A stretch of 64,000 bases of DNA. It comes from Sphaerulina vaccinii. Lineage: Eukaryota; Ascomycota; Dothideomycetes; Mycosphaerellales; Mycosphaerellaceae. Location of the stretch: NCBI GenBank assembly GCA_022570795.1, contig JAKUDP010000016.1, positions 558,001 through 622,000 on the forward strand. Direction: 5' to 3'. This document shows, piece by piece, positions 23,855 through 35,192 of the stretch (position 1 is the stretch's first letter; each line of letters begins with the position of its first letter). Position numbers and translations under genes: made by a program. Below the pieces are notes generated by a model. That model saw only the letters and a list, made by a program, of their open reading frames with translations, did no database searches and had not been told where the DNA came from.

Positions 23855-24460
23855 TCCTGCTATTGCGTTGGTACGGGTCAGATGCTAATGCAATGCTGCG
23901 ATGATGGAACCTGGCTTGATGAAGGTTGTTGTCAGTACGGAGAGGACGACTGTCGATTAGTTTGATTCTGTTTCTCCCCTCTTCTGACAATGTGAGGTGG
24001 CCTCGGCCGGCAATTGCTATGACATGCCCTATGAAGCTATGCCTAGACTAGGAAGCAGCCTGAATGCGATCGCACAGAGCTTAGGGGTTCCATAATTCCA
24101 TTCACAGCTCAAGCGATATTCCGCTGCCGAGAGTCTGACACCTGAATGCTGACAAGGCTGAATCTCGAACAACTTCTGTGATTACTACGCAGCCGTGTAG
24201 CTTCCGCCATCTCCAGATCTGCACAGTGAAACCGAAGAGTTACCTTGTGTACCTCTTTGTGTATCATCAGCCCACTCATCCATATGTAGAGCTACCCCGC
24301 GTTTTGGATGGCAGACATGTGACAATGGCTGGCTTTGTCTGACTTGCTTATGTAGTCTACTCCTCACTGGATGGTCTCCCAGAAACAGCTCCTAACATTG
24401 CAGCTACTGAGCACGAGACCACTACTGAAACATTGGAACAGACCACCTACCATCGAGATC
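23855..24460. other. Divergent intergenic region between the SDR and EPIK-repeat genes
   Basis: Both neighbours are transcribed away from this 606-bp segment, so it should contain both promoters. No frame with a recognisable product and no distinct motif was seen. Confidence 0.45.
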
Positions 24461-24991
24461 ATGTCTGAGCCCATCAAGGCCATCACTGAGCCCATCAAGG
24501 CCATCACTGAGCCCATCAAGTCGACATGGGAGGACCGCAGAGGGATGTTCCAACGAGGCAAAGATGTCCATGAGCCAGCAAGAAGACCATCTCAAGGCAG
24601 TGGTGGTGTGATCGAAGCCGTTCGAAGAGCGTCCATCACCAGCAATGGCTCCATGGTCGACAAGCCATTGAGCAACGACCCAGCGTCTCCCAGCTCACCC
24701 ACCAGCCAGAGACGAAGAGTAAGCACTGTCTCAATACCATAGAGCCATCCGAGCTGTGCTGACACTTGGTGATCGCAGTCCTCAGCCGCCTCTGCCGGTC
24801 TGTTCGGTAACCTGACACAGCACAAGAGAGGCAGCGAAGACTATGCCACTCGTCGAGGCAGTCATGCTGAGCAACTCCAGCAATCAGGTGGTATCGTGTC
24901 TGGCTGGTTCAATAAGACATTCCGTGGCATTTCCACGCCTGGTGATGCACAAACGCCCGAGCAACAGCAGCGACGAGGTGTCATGGAGTAG
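24461..24991 (+). CDS. Conserved-looking fungal small protein with N-terminal EPIKAIT repeats
   Basis: Two exons, 24461-24718 and 24779-24991, joined over a 60-nt GTAAGC...CAG intron; 156 aa. The start at 24461 (MSEPIK) is preferred to the upstream in-frame ATG at 24371 because repeats begin right after it. The N-terminus is EPIKAIT twice plus EPIK, followed by a STWEDRRGMFQRGKD segment, a long Ser/Arg-rich polar region (RRPSQGSGG, RRASITSNGS, PASPSSPTSQRRR) and a C-terminal SGWFNKTFRGIS segment. The RRxS sites look like basophilic-kinase targets. No catalytic domain, signal peptide or membrane segment is visible. It resembles short, disordered stress- or conidiation-linked fungal proteins, but I cannot assign a function. 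Confidence 0.65.
24467..24520 (+). repeat. 21-bp in-frame tandem repeat
   Basis: Two perfect 21-bp units (24467-24487, 24488-24508) and a 12-bp partial unit to 24520, encoding EPIKAIT-EPIKAIT-EPIK. The perfect identity of the two units points to recent duplication or slippage. Confidence 0.9.
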
Positions 24992-26388
24992 GTGCAATAC
25001 CGCAGTGTCGAGGCGTGCGCATTTGCTAAGGCTTGAGATGACAGCCCATTTCATACTTTGTATACCTGAAGCTTGTGTTTGTAGGAATAGCTGGGACATT
25101 CGCTGATCGACTGGTGGAACTTGGATGGCGTTCGGTCGTGTATTGCTTGATGATCTGAGAATTGTATGAGTACATCATTATGAATTCGACATACCAAAGA
25201 ATACTGATTGCACTATGAGTGCGAGGAAGTGAGATATGATTCCGCCGCTCTGTATGATGGGCTCCATCTACCGCGGGCGCCTGTGAGCCATGAAAGTCGC
25301 CGTCTCGAGCTGTAGGCGTATTGTGATCGTCATGTTCTCATACATGAGAAAATAGTTGGTCCATCGCTGGGTTTCAGGCCATATTCCAGTCTTCTGCACT
25401 TCGCGCTCGACGCCTTGAGATCAGTCTTAGAACATCGTTCTATCAATGCTGTGCGGCCGCGTCTCGACGGGTCTGCGAGTGGCACCCTGGAGTCGCAAGA
25501 TAGCGAACAGTCCGCCGCTCACTAGCCCATGCTCTGCGAGGACATGCACATCGCAGCATGCCGGACCTTGCGATGGCACGCCATGGTGTATGTCGTGGAG
25601 TAGGAAGTCGCGACCACCAACTATGCTCCGTATCTACGCTCTTCTGGAGAGCGGCGCCGAATCAACTGCGCACGCGTCAATCTGCTAATACTCGGACAGA
25701 TGTGTACGACTACATGTACATCGGCAGTGCGACGGCTTGTCTGACGGGCATATCTAGAGCATGTTGAGACAAAGGAAGGCTCTAGTGCGATGGAAGGGCA
25801 TAAGCGTTCGGTTCGGGGGATTTGTGCCACATCCTGAACGATTGGGCGTATGAGCAAGAGCACCAACGCGCGGCTGCACTCCACTGTCAGTGACGCGGGA
25901 GGAGAAAGATGATAAGGTGCTCGTGCACTAAGAGTTGGAAGAAAGTTGTGTATTTGTGCAGGCAGGAGCGATCGACAGCGCAGCAACTGCCAAGTCTTCG
26001 CTTTCGTTCCGTGATCGACAAGCGCCACACGCGCCCACTCTTCTCTTCACATCACTCCAAACTCTCTGCTCCATCTTACACATCCCACATGCCGACCACA
26101 CTTCTCGGCTGCTCTTTCACATCTGAAGATCCCCTATCGCGCACTAGCCTAGTGCAGTACCTGCAGCGTCCACTGGAGGAACCGATAACCACTCGCTTTG
26201 CAGTTCGCTACCACCTCAAGCCACTGGCGTAGGGTGCTCGAGCATGACTCCATGAGCGCTGGGCAACGAGACACCGGCGGATGGCGTGGTGACAGAAGAG
26301 TACTGCGAGGTATGCCCGCGCATTAACATGACCTTCATAAGTTGGCGATAGGCAGCATCACGATTCGCTGCTACCGCCAATCACCATT
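24992..26388. other. Intergenic, no gene supported
   Basis: About 1.4 kb between the EPIK-repeat gene and the acyltransferase fragment. Open frames are short, overlap on both strands and show no domain. The last few hundred bases may be the former promoter of the acyltransferase gene. Confidence 0.45.
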
Positions 26389-27321
26389 ATGGCTCAATCC
26401 AAGGTCTATCCAAGCGCACCGATCGCTGAACAAACCATCAAGCTCTCCATATGCGATGCGTACTCTCCGAAAGTCTGGGTGACGCAGACTCACTTCTGGC
26501 CTCTACAGGATCCGAGTCATGCTCAGCGCAGCTATGAGATACTCAGAGAAGGCCTCAGTCGGACCTTGTCCGAGATTCCTGCGCTCGCAGGTACTATTGG
26601 CCGCACTTCCGATGACCCGAGAGATCTTGTCATCAACGTGGATGGCGACGCGCACGTTGAGTTCGCCTGGGAGGACCTGACCATCAGAGCCGACATACTC
26701 GCCTACTCAGCGCAAATGGCTTCCCCTTGACGGACTTGGTTGCACCATTCTCGCAACCAATCACTCTCTCGCCGTTGTTTGAGGGTGCTCGCATGGTCAC
26801 TGCTAAGTTGACCTACTTGAAAGGGGGACTAGCTTTGTCTTTCGGCTTCAATCACCTGCTTGCCGATGCTTCGACGGTAGCAGAGGTAGAGCGAATCTGG
26901 TCTTTGCACTGTAGCGATTTCAGCAATGGAGTCCAAGAGACCCACAAGCCTTTTGTAGACGAAACTGCCATCAGGAAGCGACTGTCAGCACCAGTCTATT
27001 TGTGGGCTGTGGGAGTGTTCGATGATGAGCATTGGAAGGTCTTTCCGACTGCTCACTCGCAACTCAACCTTCCCAGGGAAGCGGTGACAAAGGAGGCCGC
27101 CTTGACTGTCTTGCAAGAGACCAAGAATGCACATCTGGCTTCCCTCAACGGTGCGAGCGAGGAGACCAAATGGTGCATGTGGAAATTCTCAGCAGAAAAT
27201 CTCGCGAAACTGAAGAAGGATGCAGGTCCAGATACCACCAAGTGGATCTCGACAATGGATGCCTTAGTCGCTCTCTTCTGGTCACGTCTCGCTTTCGCGA
27301 AGCAGAAATCCAAAGACGGAC
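26389..27321 (+). pseudogene. 5' fragment of an HXXXD-type acyltransferase, frameshifted
   Basis: 26389-26710 encodes the start of a transferase-family (trichothecene acetyltransferase/BAHD-like) enzyme with AEQTIKLSICDAYSPKVW and the conserved LSEIPALAGTIGR segment. Near 26711-26720 the frame shifts: the sequence continues as ANGFPLTDLVAPF in another frame. That second frame carries the catalytic motif HLLADAS (H-x3-D) near 26866 and the TKWISTMDALVALFWSRL segment near 27238. The homology stops at about 27320 (KQKSKDG), roughly 300 residues in, where full-length enzymes have about 450-480 and a DFGWG-like motif. No GT...AG pair could hide the frameshift as an intron. It is thus a truncated, non-functional acyltransferase joined to an NRPS-like fragment. 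Confidence 0.75.
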
Positions 27322-28660
27322 ACGCTCGTACTCTTCAACCCCACCGAAGCAGCCATCGGGCCCAAGAACCTCAAGACAACTCTACAAGCAATCGACAAAG
27401 CAGTCTTCAGCGTCTGCGCACAGAAAGCACTACACATCATCGCCTTGCCCAAAGCACTCCTACCAAAATCCACAATCGGCAAGCTATCTCGCGCGAAATT
27501 AAGACAATCTTTCGAAAAGGGCGACTTCAACGACTACATCATCGACACAGCATCGCCCACTGTCGAAGCTCAGAAGCAAACGCTCGAAGACGTCTCGCCT
27601 CTCCAGAAGGAGATCGCTCTGATATACTCAACAGTCGTCGACGTCCCAGCAATCGATCTCCTCGGCCCAGACGCCCTCCTCTCCTCCGGCATCAATTCTC
27701 TAGGCTTCATGCGTCTCAAAAAAGCCCTCGAGAAAGGTCTCAAAATCCACCAAGAGATCCCCATGCCACTCGATCTCCGACCTCGAACACGAACTCATTC
27801 TGATCGGAACAGTCTCAAACTCCTACGACCCCATCGTACCTCTATGTACAGAGGGCAGCAAACAACCTCTCTTCCTCCTACATCCCGGAGCAGGAGAGTT
27901 TCTATGCTGGATGGGTTTACTTCCTTACCTCCCTGATCGACCAATTTACGCTTTACGTGCGAAGGGATTGCATCCTGGAGAAGGAACTTTCGATGGGCTG
28001 GAAGATCTTATCGCGTGTTATTATACTGCCATTCGACGAACGCAGCCTACTGGACCTTATGCGATGTTGGGATACTGTTTCGGCGGCTTGTTATCTTTCG
28101 AACTTGCGAAGAAATTCGAAGCCGCAGGAGATGCTGTGGTTTTCTGTGGCGGGATTGATAATCCTCCTTCTCTAAAGAGTACGATCGGACAAGTGAGGTA
28201 TCGATCTTTGATGATTGATGTCCTACCTGTTGTAACAGACTACACGCCCGAACAAGCCCGTATCTTTGCAGAAGAAACCGCTGATCTCACAGACGAGGAA
28301 TTCTACGAGTTACTCTTCACAAAGTTCTCTCCGGAATTCATTGAGAATATGGACATCACCGTTCCTCGACTCCAAGCTTTCGGGAGAGTGGAAGATTGTA
28401 TGAGACTTATCGCAGCAGAATACGAACCTTCTGGATCTATTGCTACGACAGATATTTTCTGCGCGGATCCCATGCCGCATTTTGGTGCGACGCCTGAGGT
28501 GTGGAAGAGAGATGTTCTTGGGGAATGGAAGGGCTTTGTGAGAGATGAGAATGTGAAGTTTCATCATGTTGGAGGGAATCATATTAGTTTGATCAAGGAG
28601 CCTTTGATTAAGGATTTTCAGAGGACTGTTAATGAGGCGTTAGCAGCCAGAGGGATTTGA
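27322..28660 (+). pseudogene. 3' part of an NRPS-like A-T-TE enzyme (end of A domain, T domain, thioesterase)
   Basis: From about 27320, in a frame different from the acyltransferase, comes the end of an adenylation domain (TLVLFNPTEAAIGPKN, then LPKALLPKSTIGKLSRAKLR). Next is a thiolation domain whose phosphopantetheine site is the Ser of SSGINSLGFMRLK (about 27690-27725). Near 27765-27780 the frame shifts again (MPL then ISDLEHEL), with several residues apparently lost. The thioesterase then runs open to 28660. It has PLFLLHPGAGEF and the nucleophile elbow GYCFGG, with Cys where most family members have Ser, and the final His probably in GGNHISL. The order A-T-TE is that of quinone/furanone-forming NRPS-like enzymes. 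Most of the A domain is missing, so the enzyme cannot work. The intact TE frame (27911-28660) could still give a stand-alone alpha/beta hydrolase. Confidence 0.75.
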
Positions 28661-29030
28661 TAGTTTGTCGTTAATAGTATAATAGCTGACATAGTCGTAT
28701 GATACCCCTGTCCATGGTAGTCAAAGCCGCGGTCGGTCAGATTATCAGTCTCAGGATGTTTGACGAAGTTTCGACATTATCATTAGATCGACTATGAACA
28801 GTCGAATCAATCGGTTGTTATCCCATCCCATCCACAATAGAGACAGTATAGTGTAGTCGCCTTGACACCTTGCTTGCTCAAGACCACATATGCAACCCGC
28901 TAATCAATATAAAATGTATGCCAGTATTGACAAGTCGTGTGCGTATCTATGATATCCTATCCTGTCCCGGAAAGAGCGCTTCCATACCGGAGAGGAGGAG
29001 GTACGAAGTGTCAACGTTGCGAGCTGTTCA
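28661..29030. other. 3'-to-3' intergenic spacer
   Basis: A 370-bp spacer between the end of the NRPS-like remnant and the convergent EMP70 gene. It would hold both 3' UTRs. No further signal was seen. Confidence 0.5.
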
Positions 29031-31304
29031 CTAATCGACCTTGATCGCGCTGTATATCCTTCTCACAAACGTGTACGCTGTCAAGAAGCCGATCGTGCCA
29101 GTAAGGAGGCCATAGACCAGACAGGCGAGGAAGCTGTAAGCGAAGAACAGCAATGTGCTAACTAGTCCGGTGATGTGTAGGTGGTTGGCATAGTAGTATA
29201 CACAATAGAGGAAGATCCAGATGGAGGAGGATCCACCGACGAAGAAGGATTGCCACCACCAGTTGTAGTTCTGTTTCAAGAATTAGCATTGTGTACTGAG
29301 GAGCGTGAAGTCGAGCTGCTTACTTCTGAACATAGCTGAATGTACACAGCGATAATGGTCGTCTCCATAACGGCAAGAATAAGAATGGAAGACACGACTG
29401 CCATGTAGCCAAACACATAGTAATAGCCACTCTTGTCCTGCCAGAGGCTGCGAAAGACGAACATGAGTTCGATAAAGACAACGGCAAACGGAATGAGGCC
29501 GGCGAGCAGAATTGTCTGGATCCTGCGACTGTACCAGGCCTGCTGGGGGATTTGACGTGCGATCTTCGTAGGTCTGATAGGGTGAGTGTATGCGCCCGCT
29601 CGAGCGAAGCCGTAGTAGCTGCCGACATAGACAAGTGGTAGTTGTACAAGAAGCCAGAGCGCTACCAGACCGAGTAGAGTGCCAAATGGTATCGCGGTGG
29701 AAGAAGCCTGTAGCCAGACGAAAAGGTTGAGGACCAGAGTTGTGGCGAAGAGTAGGCCAGGGAATAGAGTTGCAGTCACGACTGCAATGTGTTTGAAGTT
29801 AGTGCCGCCGAAGGTCTTGTAGACTCGTGCTGAGAAGTAACCAGAGAAGACGCCGGCCACGATGAAGAGCGCGAAGCCGACTGAGACGAAGCCGCCACGG
29901 AAAGAAGGGTTCAGGATGCCAAAGCAGGAAAGAGCCAGAAGTCCAGCAGACATGAACACAAGTTGCATGCCAGAGCCAATCAATGGCGCAAGAAGTTGAC
30001 CATGTGCAGGTTGGCGGAAGACATCGCCATGTACGAGCTTCCAGCCCGTGATGTCTTCGAGGATGTCGTCGTCGTCAGAGTCGATGTCATCTTGAGGAGC
30101 CACGCCGTCCACTTTCTCGAGGAGTCCGCCATGTTCAGCGCTGATCTTGCGTGGTGACCTGCTGCCTTTGCTGCGCTTACCGAGGCGCAGCTTGCCTTCT
30201 TCCATACCTATTTCCTTGTAGCCAGCAATGTCGCCACGAATAGTGCGAGCCATGATGTATGCGACTGCAATTGAGAGACCACCAAATATGACCAGAGAGT
30301 TGATGATCGCGAGCCAGTGAATGCCATTGCTGTCTTCCTGGTTGACGAAGTATAGATCCCATCTATTCGACCAGTCCAGCTTGTCCTCTTCACGGAAGTA
30401 GACAGAGTAGGTATAGGGTATGGTGACGAATGCATCGTCTGGCATATCGTCGATGGTGTCGAAGCCGTGGTAGGGAGTGGCTGGATCACTCAGCGTAGTC
30501 ACGTTCATAGTCGAGTTGCCATATGCGAGCTCCATTCCTGCTCTGATATCGTGAAGATTGGAGGGCAATCCATCGGCACCACGGTTCTCAGCCTCGATAG
30601 ACTTCGCATAGACCTCGAATCCAACAATGACCTTCTTTCCCTGCTCGCCGTCTCGTCCGGGCGCACGGTGCCAGCGGACGACCAGAGTGACATGGTTGTT
30701 CAGGTAGTATCGTGGCTGGCCAGTCATGAGCGAGACCTCCTCATAACCCATCTTGAAGCCCGAAGCATAGTACTTTCTGCTTTTGTCCACAGTCACGAAG
30801 CTCGTCGCGCCTGGCAGGTTGTCCACGATCCACTCTGCGACATAGCCCTTCTTAACCACTTCAATGGCTTTCTTCAGACCTGACTTGTCGACTTTCTGAC
30901 TGCACAAGTACCGCGCTTCTTCGTCCTTGCCCATTTCAAGCTCGTAGTCGGACACCATGATTCTGTCGCCGCGCAAGACCTCTCCAAGATTCAGCGCGAC
31001 ATTCGAGCCAGAAATGAGACCTGTTCCAGGCCGTTGACGCCCTGACGGCGCGCATACGAAAGGTAATTCGGAGTAGGCATATTGGATCTGTGTGTTGTCG
31101 CTGTACACTTTGTTTACGAAGAGTGGTATGGCTTCGCCTTCGGAATATGACTTGATCGACCAGCCTGAACACTGTTAGCATAGTCTGACACACGGAAGAG
31201 TGGTAGAGCTTACCGGGTATGTAGAAGGCATTCGCAAGCTGTAGCCCACACAGCAGCAATGCCTTCACGCTGGTGCTCGGGCTTATCCTGTAATCGGAGG
31301 CCAT
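29031..31304 (-). CDS. EMP70 / transmembrane 9 superfamily (TM9SF) protein
   Basis: Three exons read leftward: 31304-31214, 31164-29324, 29270-29031; 723 aa, with 49- and 53-nt introns. It has an N-terminal signal sequence (LLLCGLQLANAFYIPGWS), the luminal domain of the family (VNKVYSDNTQIQYAY and LGEVLRGDRI, then YFREEDKLDWSNRWDLYF), a first membrane segment (HWLAIINSLVIFGGLSIAV), and an acidic cytosolic loop ending in ITGWKLVHGDVFRQP. At least eight more membrane segments follow. The C-terminus is RRIYSAIKVD, ending in the KxD signal that TM9 proteins use to bind COPI for Golgi retention. The last exon supplies this signal. Family members act in Golgi/endosome membrane protein sorting, copper homeostasis and adhesion in yeast. 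The protein is longer than yeast Emp70 (about 667 aa), mainly in the cytosolic loop. Confidence 0.95.
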
Positions 31305-32769
31305 GGTGTATGTGTATGCGAACTGTCAACTCCCTTACTGTGCCCGCAGTATAGTAGTATCAAACAGACACCACCTCACTCTCCCCCCACAGAGCAATAG
31401 AGTGCAGGTCGCACAGAGCCCGGGTATTTTGCTGCAGTCCGGTCGGTTGAGAACGATGCAGCTGCAGCCTCCGCTGTCTCGTGTCTCGCAGCCTTGTCCT
31501 TCCTTCCTTCCTTCCTCAAGCGAGTGGTAGCGGTCCGGAGAACCAAAGTCGCATCAGTGCTTCTTCTGTTTCAGCGTGATGAAGAACAGAGGTACGCGTG
31601 TATATGTCGCCGGTCCGAATGGAAAAAGTCCAGAACAATCTCCAGCTCGAGCAGAAGAAGGAGAACCCGTGGAGGTCAACGTGGAGTTGAGAAGAAGAAG
31701 AACGATTCAGTGGAGATGGCGCGATTGGCCATGTCCCTGCGCAATGTTCTGAAAAGGCAAGCGCTAGTAAGGGTCAATGGTGCACCCAAGCTCTGCTGAT
31801 AAGATATGAAGTCAAAAAGATGCCACGCGCTGTTTCCTCTCGAGTCTGTTTCTCGATGTCGACAACTTTGACAGAGGAAAAGTGGTTCTGACTGATAAAG
31901 TGGTGAGAGACGGTGTTGGTGAACACGAAGATCCTATTGTACTGCTGACAGGATGGTGTCGACGACTGACGCGTCCTGGCTAAATCTGTCTGTTACACAC
32001 GAATCTGCAGCAGAGAGCTTGGGCCCTTAATAATTGTGCCACAACACGCATCCCAGCAATCCGAAGGAGAACACCACGAATATGCTGGAGCGGCACGTGC
32101 TGATGAAACTACGACAGCGCTTCAAACAACCAGAATCACCATCTCGAAGGTTTCGAAAGGGACGAGAATAGTGTCACTCGATGCACAACATCTTTCCACG
32201 CGGCAGGCTGTGAGAGATACCATCTCCGAGACTGATCATAGGCTCTTCGGGTCTCCGATTCGTGGTCTGAGACGATATGAGCTTCGGAACGCATCACGAT
32301 GAGATAGATTGTCGTCTGTGTAGCCGAGACACGGACAAACACGTTGCCTCAATCTCAGCGTTGAAGACTGTACTGTTCGACAATCAGTCTACCGACAGCA
32401 GTGAGACGCAATTATTCTGTATCCAGCTCCAACTCGCTCATTGCTTGCCTCATCAGCATGGAGAGCATTTCTTACGGGTCACCCGCTCTAGCATTCGTGC
32501 AATTGCAGAAGAGAAGAGAATATGTTTCATTCCTCCATATTATTCGCAGAGGACATATCAGCATTCAGCTTCGTTCTTGGCATCACTTATGGTGCCAAGA
32601 CAAACTTCAGCTAGCGCAAAGATGCTTTCATTGGTCGCCAGCAAGGGCGATTCCGCTCGATGCAAGCTCCCTTCGCTGATGTCAACCATTCAATGTGCCA
32701 TTGAACATTTACTCACATCCCCTGACATTGTCTTTCCTCCTTCACATTTCGATCGCATACACCTTCAAG
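31305..32769. other. Divergent intergenic region between EMP70 and SDH5 genes
   Basis: About 1.5 kb with both neighbours transcribed outward. It includes a short (TTCC)n run near 31497-31515. Frames at 32036-32302 and 32277-32828 show no domain. Both promoters should lie here. Confidence 0.5.
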
Positions 32770-33766
32770 ATGTCTTCTGCGCGCTCCATCATGCGCGCCA
32801 GCCGCCTGGCAGTGCGCTCGACTGCTAGACCATTCTCCACCACGAGCACCAGATTCGCAGTCCCGATCAACGAACGCGGCAATGACACAGCCAACGAATA
32901 CCGCCGAATCATGAAGTCAAAGCCATTGAATCCTCATATGACCAACACGACCTCAACTATCGCCAACGAGATGCCCAACATTGGCGAAGACGCTGCTCCT
33001 CCAGAGCTCCTCACATCTGTAGATGGCAAGTTCGTGCCAAAGGACTCCAAGCCTGAGAACACCGAGAAGATGACTGGCGGCACTCAGAAGGGAGCCCCAG
33101 AGGATGGCGTGAACGCAGGCCTCGATGTAGGTGAAATTGAGGGCGGCACATTCAAAGTTGAGCCTCTACGCCGTACAGGCGAGGACATTAACACAATGCG
33201 CGCCCGTCTCGTTTGTACGTCCCCCTTCACTAAAAGCTCACTCTGCTGACGCTGATCGCTCTATGATAGACCAAAGCCGGAAAAGAGGCACACTAGAATC
33301 CGATCTCCTTCTATCCACCTTTGCAGATGAGAACCTCGGGAAGATGTCCGCGAAACAATTACAGCAATATGATCTTTTCCTTGATGAGAATGATTGGGAT
33401 ATCTATTACTGGGTGACGCAAGAACCCACTCCTACATCAATGGCTTATGCAGAGGGTGCTGGACCTGGTCTTGCATCCCCCGAGGCTCAAGGAAAACCTG
33501 GAGGAAAAGAGCATGGATCTGCTGTGGAACCTGTTAAGCCTGCCAAGGGTGAGTGGGCGCAGACTGTGGGAACTTTTAAGCCTGCATACAGACCTGTACC
33601 GCAAAGGTGGAAGAATAGTGAGATTTTGAGTATGTTGAGGAAGCATGTTGTGGATAGAAGTGCTGGTGGTGTTCTCGATGCTGGAAAGGTGGATTTCTCG
33701 AGGACGCATGAGAGGAGAGGTGGTGGACTGGGTTTCATGCCTGAGTTGAAGAATTTTGATCAGTGA
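32770..33766 (+). CDS. SDH5: Succinate dehydrogenase assembly factor 2 (Sdh5/SDHAF2), mitochondrial
   Basis: Two exons, 32770-33214 and 33270-33766, with a 55-nt intron; 313 aa. The start at 32770 gives a typical mitochondrial presequence (ARSIMRASRLAVRSTARPFSTT). The conserved core spans the splice junction: RARLVYQSRKRGTLESDLLLSTFAD around residue 150, then YDLFLDENDWDIYYW, the hallmark of the SdhE/SDHAF2 family. Sdh5 promotes covalent FAD attachment to the flavoprotein subunit of complex II in the matrix. Yeast Sdh5 has 162 aa; here an approximately 110-residue segment between presequence and core, and a long basic C-terminal tail (SMLRKHVVDRS, RTHERRGGGLGFMPEL), make the protein about twice as long. 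The start-proximal upstream in-frame ATG at 32695 is unlikely because it would bury the presequence. Confidence 0.92.
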
Positions 33767-34403
33767 AGTTGAGTCCAGTGTGTAAAAATTGTACAGATAC
33801 AGTAATACATGCGTAGGAGCAGCACAACGAACATCAGATCCTGCACTCTTTAGAGTCAGCGGACATCGTTCTTGGTTCACTCGACTAACCGGCTGACGAC
33901 CGCAGCAATAGGCTCAATGGCAGCTCACGTTGAGAAAGAGAACTGAGTAGAAAAGACAAGTGCTGAGTAGGTCATCGTCTGCTGACTGCTCAATGAAGCT
34001 CAGGGCACATACGGAAACTATCCAAGCAAACCTGAGAAATGAAGACGTACCAAACCAGCTCGAAGATAACCCAACCAGCAACGACTCTGTATATGAGCTA
34101 CCATATCAGACCTGCACAGAACAAGCAGATACACGAGGTTCCATGATCTAGCTATCCAAGCGACTACCATGTTTGAGAGTTCTTTCCACATTAGCAACTG
34201 GTGAGTGCTTGCCATGTCTACACCTGCACTTGCTCAACTTTGCAACGAGGCACGCGGCTACCATTCAGCTGCTCTTCTCTCCCAAACAACAACATTCCTT
34301 CACGAACATCATCTATCAGTCCGGCCAGGTCGCCTATAATCCCAAAACCTCAGCATCACGAAACAGCTCTACAGAAACATACACAAGACCGACCAACATC
34401 ATA
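33767..34403. other. Intergenic, no gene supported
   Basis: Contains the 3' end of the SDH5 gene and the 5' flank of the Ala/Pro/Val-rich gene. An in-frame ATG at 34173 would extend the downstream protein by 77 residues, but that stretch is unlike the rest and was not used. Confidence 0.45.
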
Positions 34404-35126
34404 ATGGCAGCAGTCCCAGCCACAGTCGAAGTCGTCGACGCCCCAGCGCCTGCGGTTGACACATCAGCTGCGGGAGGAGCAGCAGGCGGCACCACACTCG
34501 TCGCAGCACCTCCAGAGCCTGTCCCTATGCAAGTCCAGCGCATGGGCTCCATACCTGTTGAAGCCGCACCAGCACCAGCAGCTGGAGTTGGAGCTGGAAC
34601 AACTGCCGTCGCCGCAACACCAGTAGCTGCCGAAGCCGTACAAGCCTCAGGAGCAGCAACTTCTTCAGCGGCCGTCCAACCAGTCGCCGCAACACCCAAG
34701 ACCCAGCTAGTCGAAGAAGGCCCAGTCGAAATCGTCCCGGTCCAAGCTGTTCCAGTCCAATCCGCTCCAATGCACGCCATCGAGCCTGAACCACTTGCAC
34801 CTATTCCAGAAGCAGATGCCTCCGCAGCAGCAGATGCTGGAGCTCAAGCAACAACAGCGGCCGAGATACCAGCAGAGACGACAGCAAGCACAGCAGAGGC
34901 AGGAGCGGCAGGAGCAACCGATCATGCAGTCAAGGCCAAGGACTTCGCAGAGCACAAGGCCAATGAGGAGGTGAAGAGCAAGGCTCCATCTACGGGGCTG
35001 GGCGGAAGGCTGAAGTTCAAGATTTTGAAATGGTTTCTGAGGTTGAAGACGGCACGACCGAAGAGGCACAAAGCGGTGCCAGTAAAGGCGGTTCCAGTAC
35101 AGGCGGTTCCGGTGAAGGCTGCATGA
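34404..35126 (+). CDS. Ala/Pro/Val-rich low-complexity protein of unknown function
   Basis: Single frame of 240 codons starting MAAVPATVEVVDAPAP after an ATAATGG context. Composition is dominated by Ala, Pro, Val and Thr, with VPVQAVPVQ-type repeats in the middle and again at the end (AVPVKAVPVQAVPVKAA). Near residues 195-220 is a basic, potentially amphipathic stretch (GGRLKFKILKWFLRLK, then RPKRHK). No known domain, signal peptide or transmembrane span is visible. The codon pattern is that of a real gene, but GC-rich repeats also keep the opposite strand open, so the strand call rests mainly on the plus-strand start and peptide repeats. The 3' end may be alternatively spliced into the downstream Gly/Cys-rich mini-frame. 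Function unknown. Confidence 0.55.
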   Translation: MAAVPATVEVVDAPAPAVDTSAAGGAAGGTTLVAAPPEPVPMQVQRMGSIPVEAAPAPAAGVGAGTTAVAATPVAAEAVQASGAATSSAAVQPVAATPKTQLVEEGPVEIVPVQAVPVQSAPMHAIEPEPLAPIPEADASAAADAGAQATTAAEIPAETTASTAEAGAAGATDHAVKAKDFAEHKANEEVKSKAPSTGLGGRLKFKILKWFLRLKTARPKRHKAVPVKAVPVQAVPVKAA

Positions 35127-35192
35127 CAACGAAAGAGCAGCTCGCCTCTCCTACTTTCGTCTCTCCTAATTGCATCAAGTGCAACAAGCACT

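Noticed and set aside
34334..34780. 148-codon minus-strand frame opposite the Ala/Pro/Val-rich gene
   Set aside because: Mirror of a GC-rich repeat-coding strand; the plus strand has the better start and peptide repeats.
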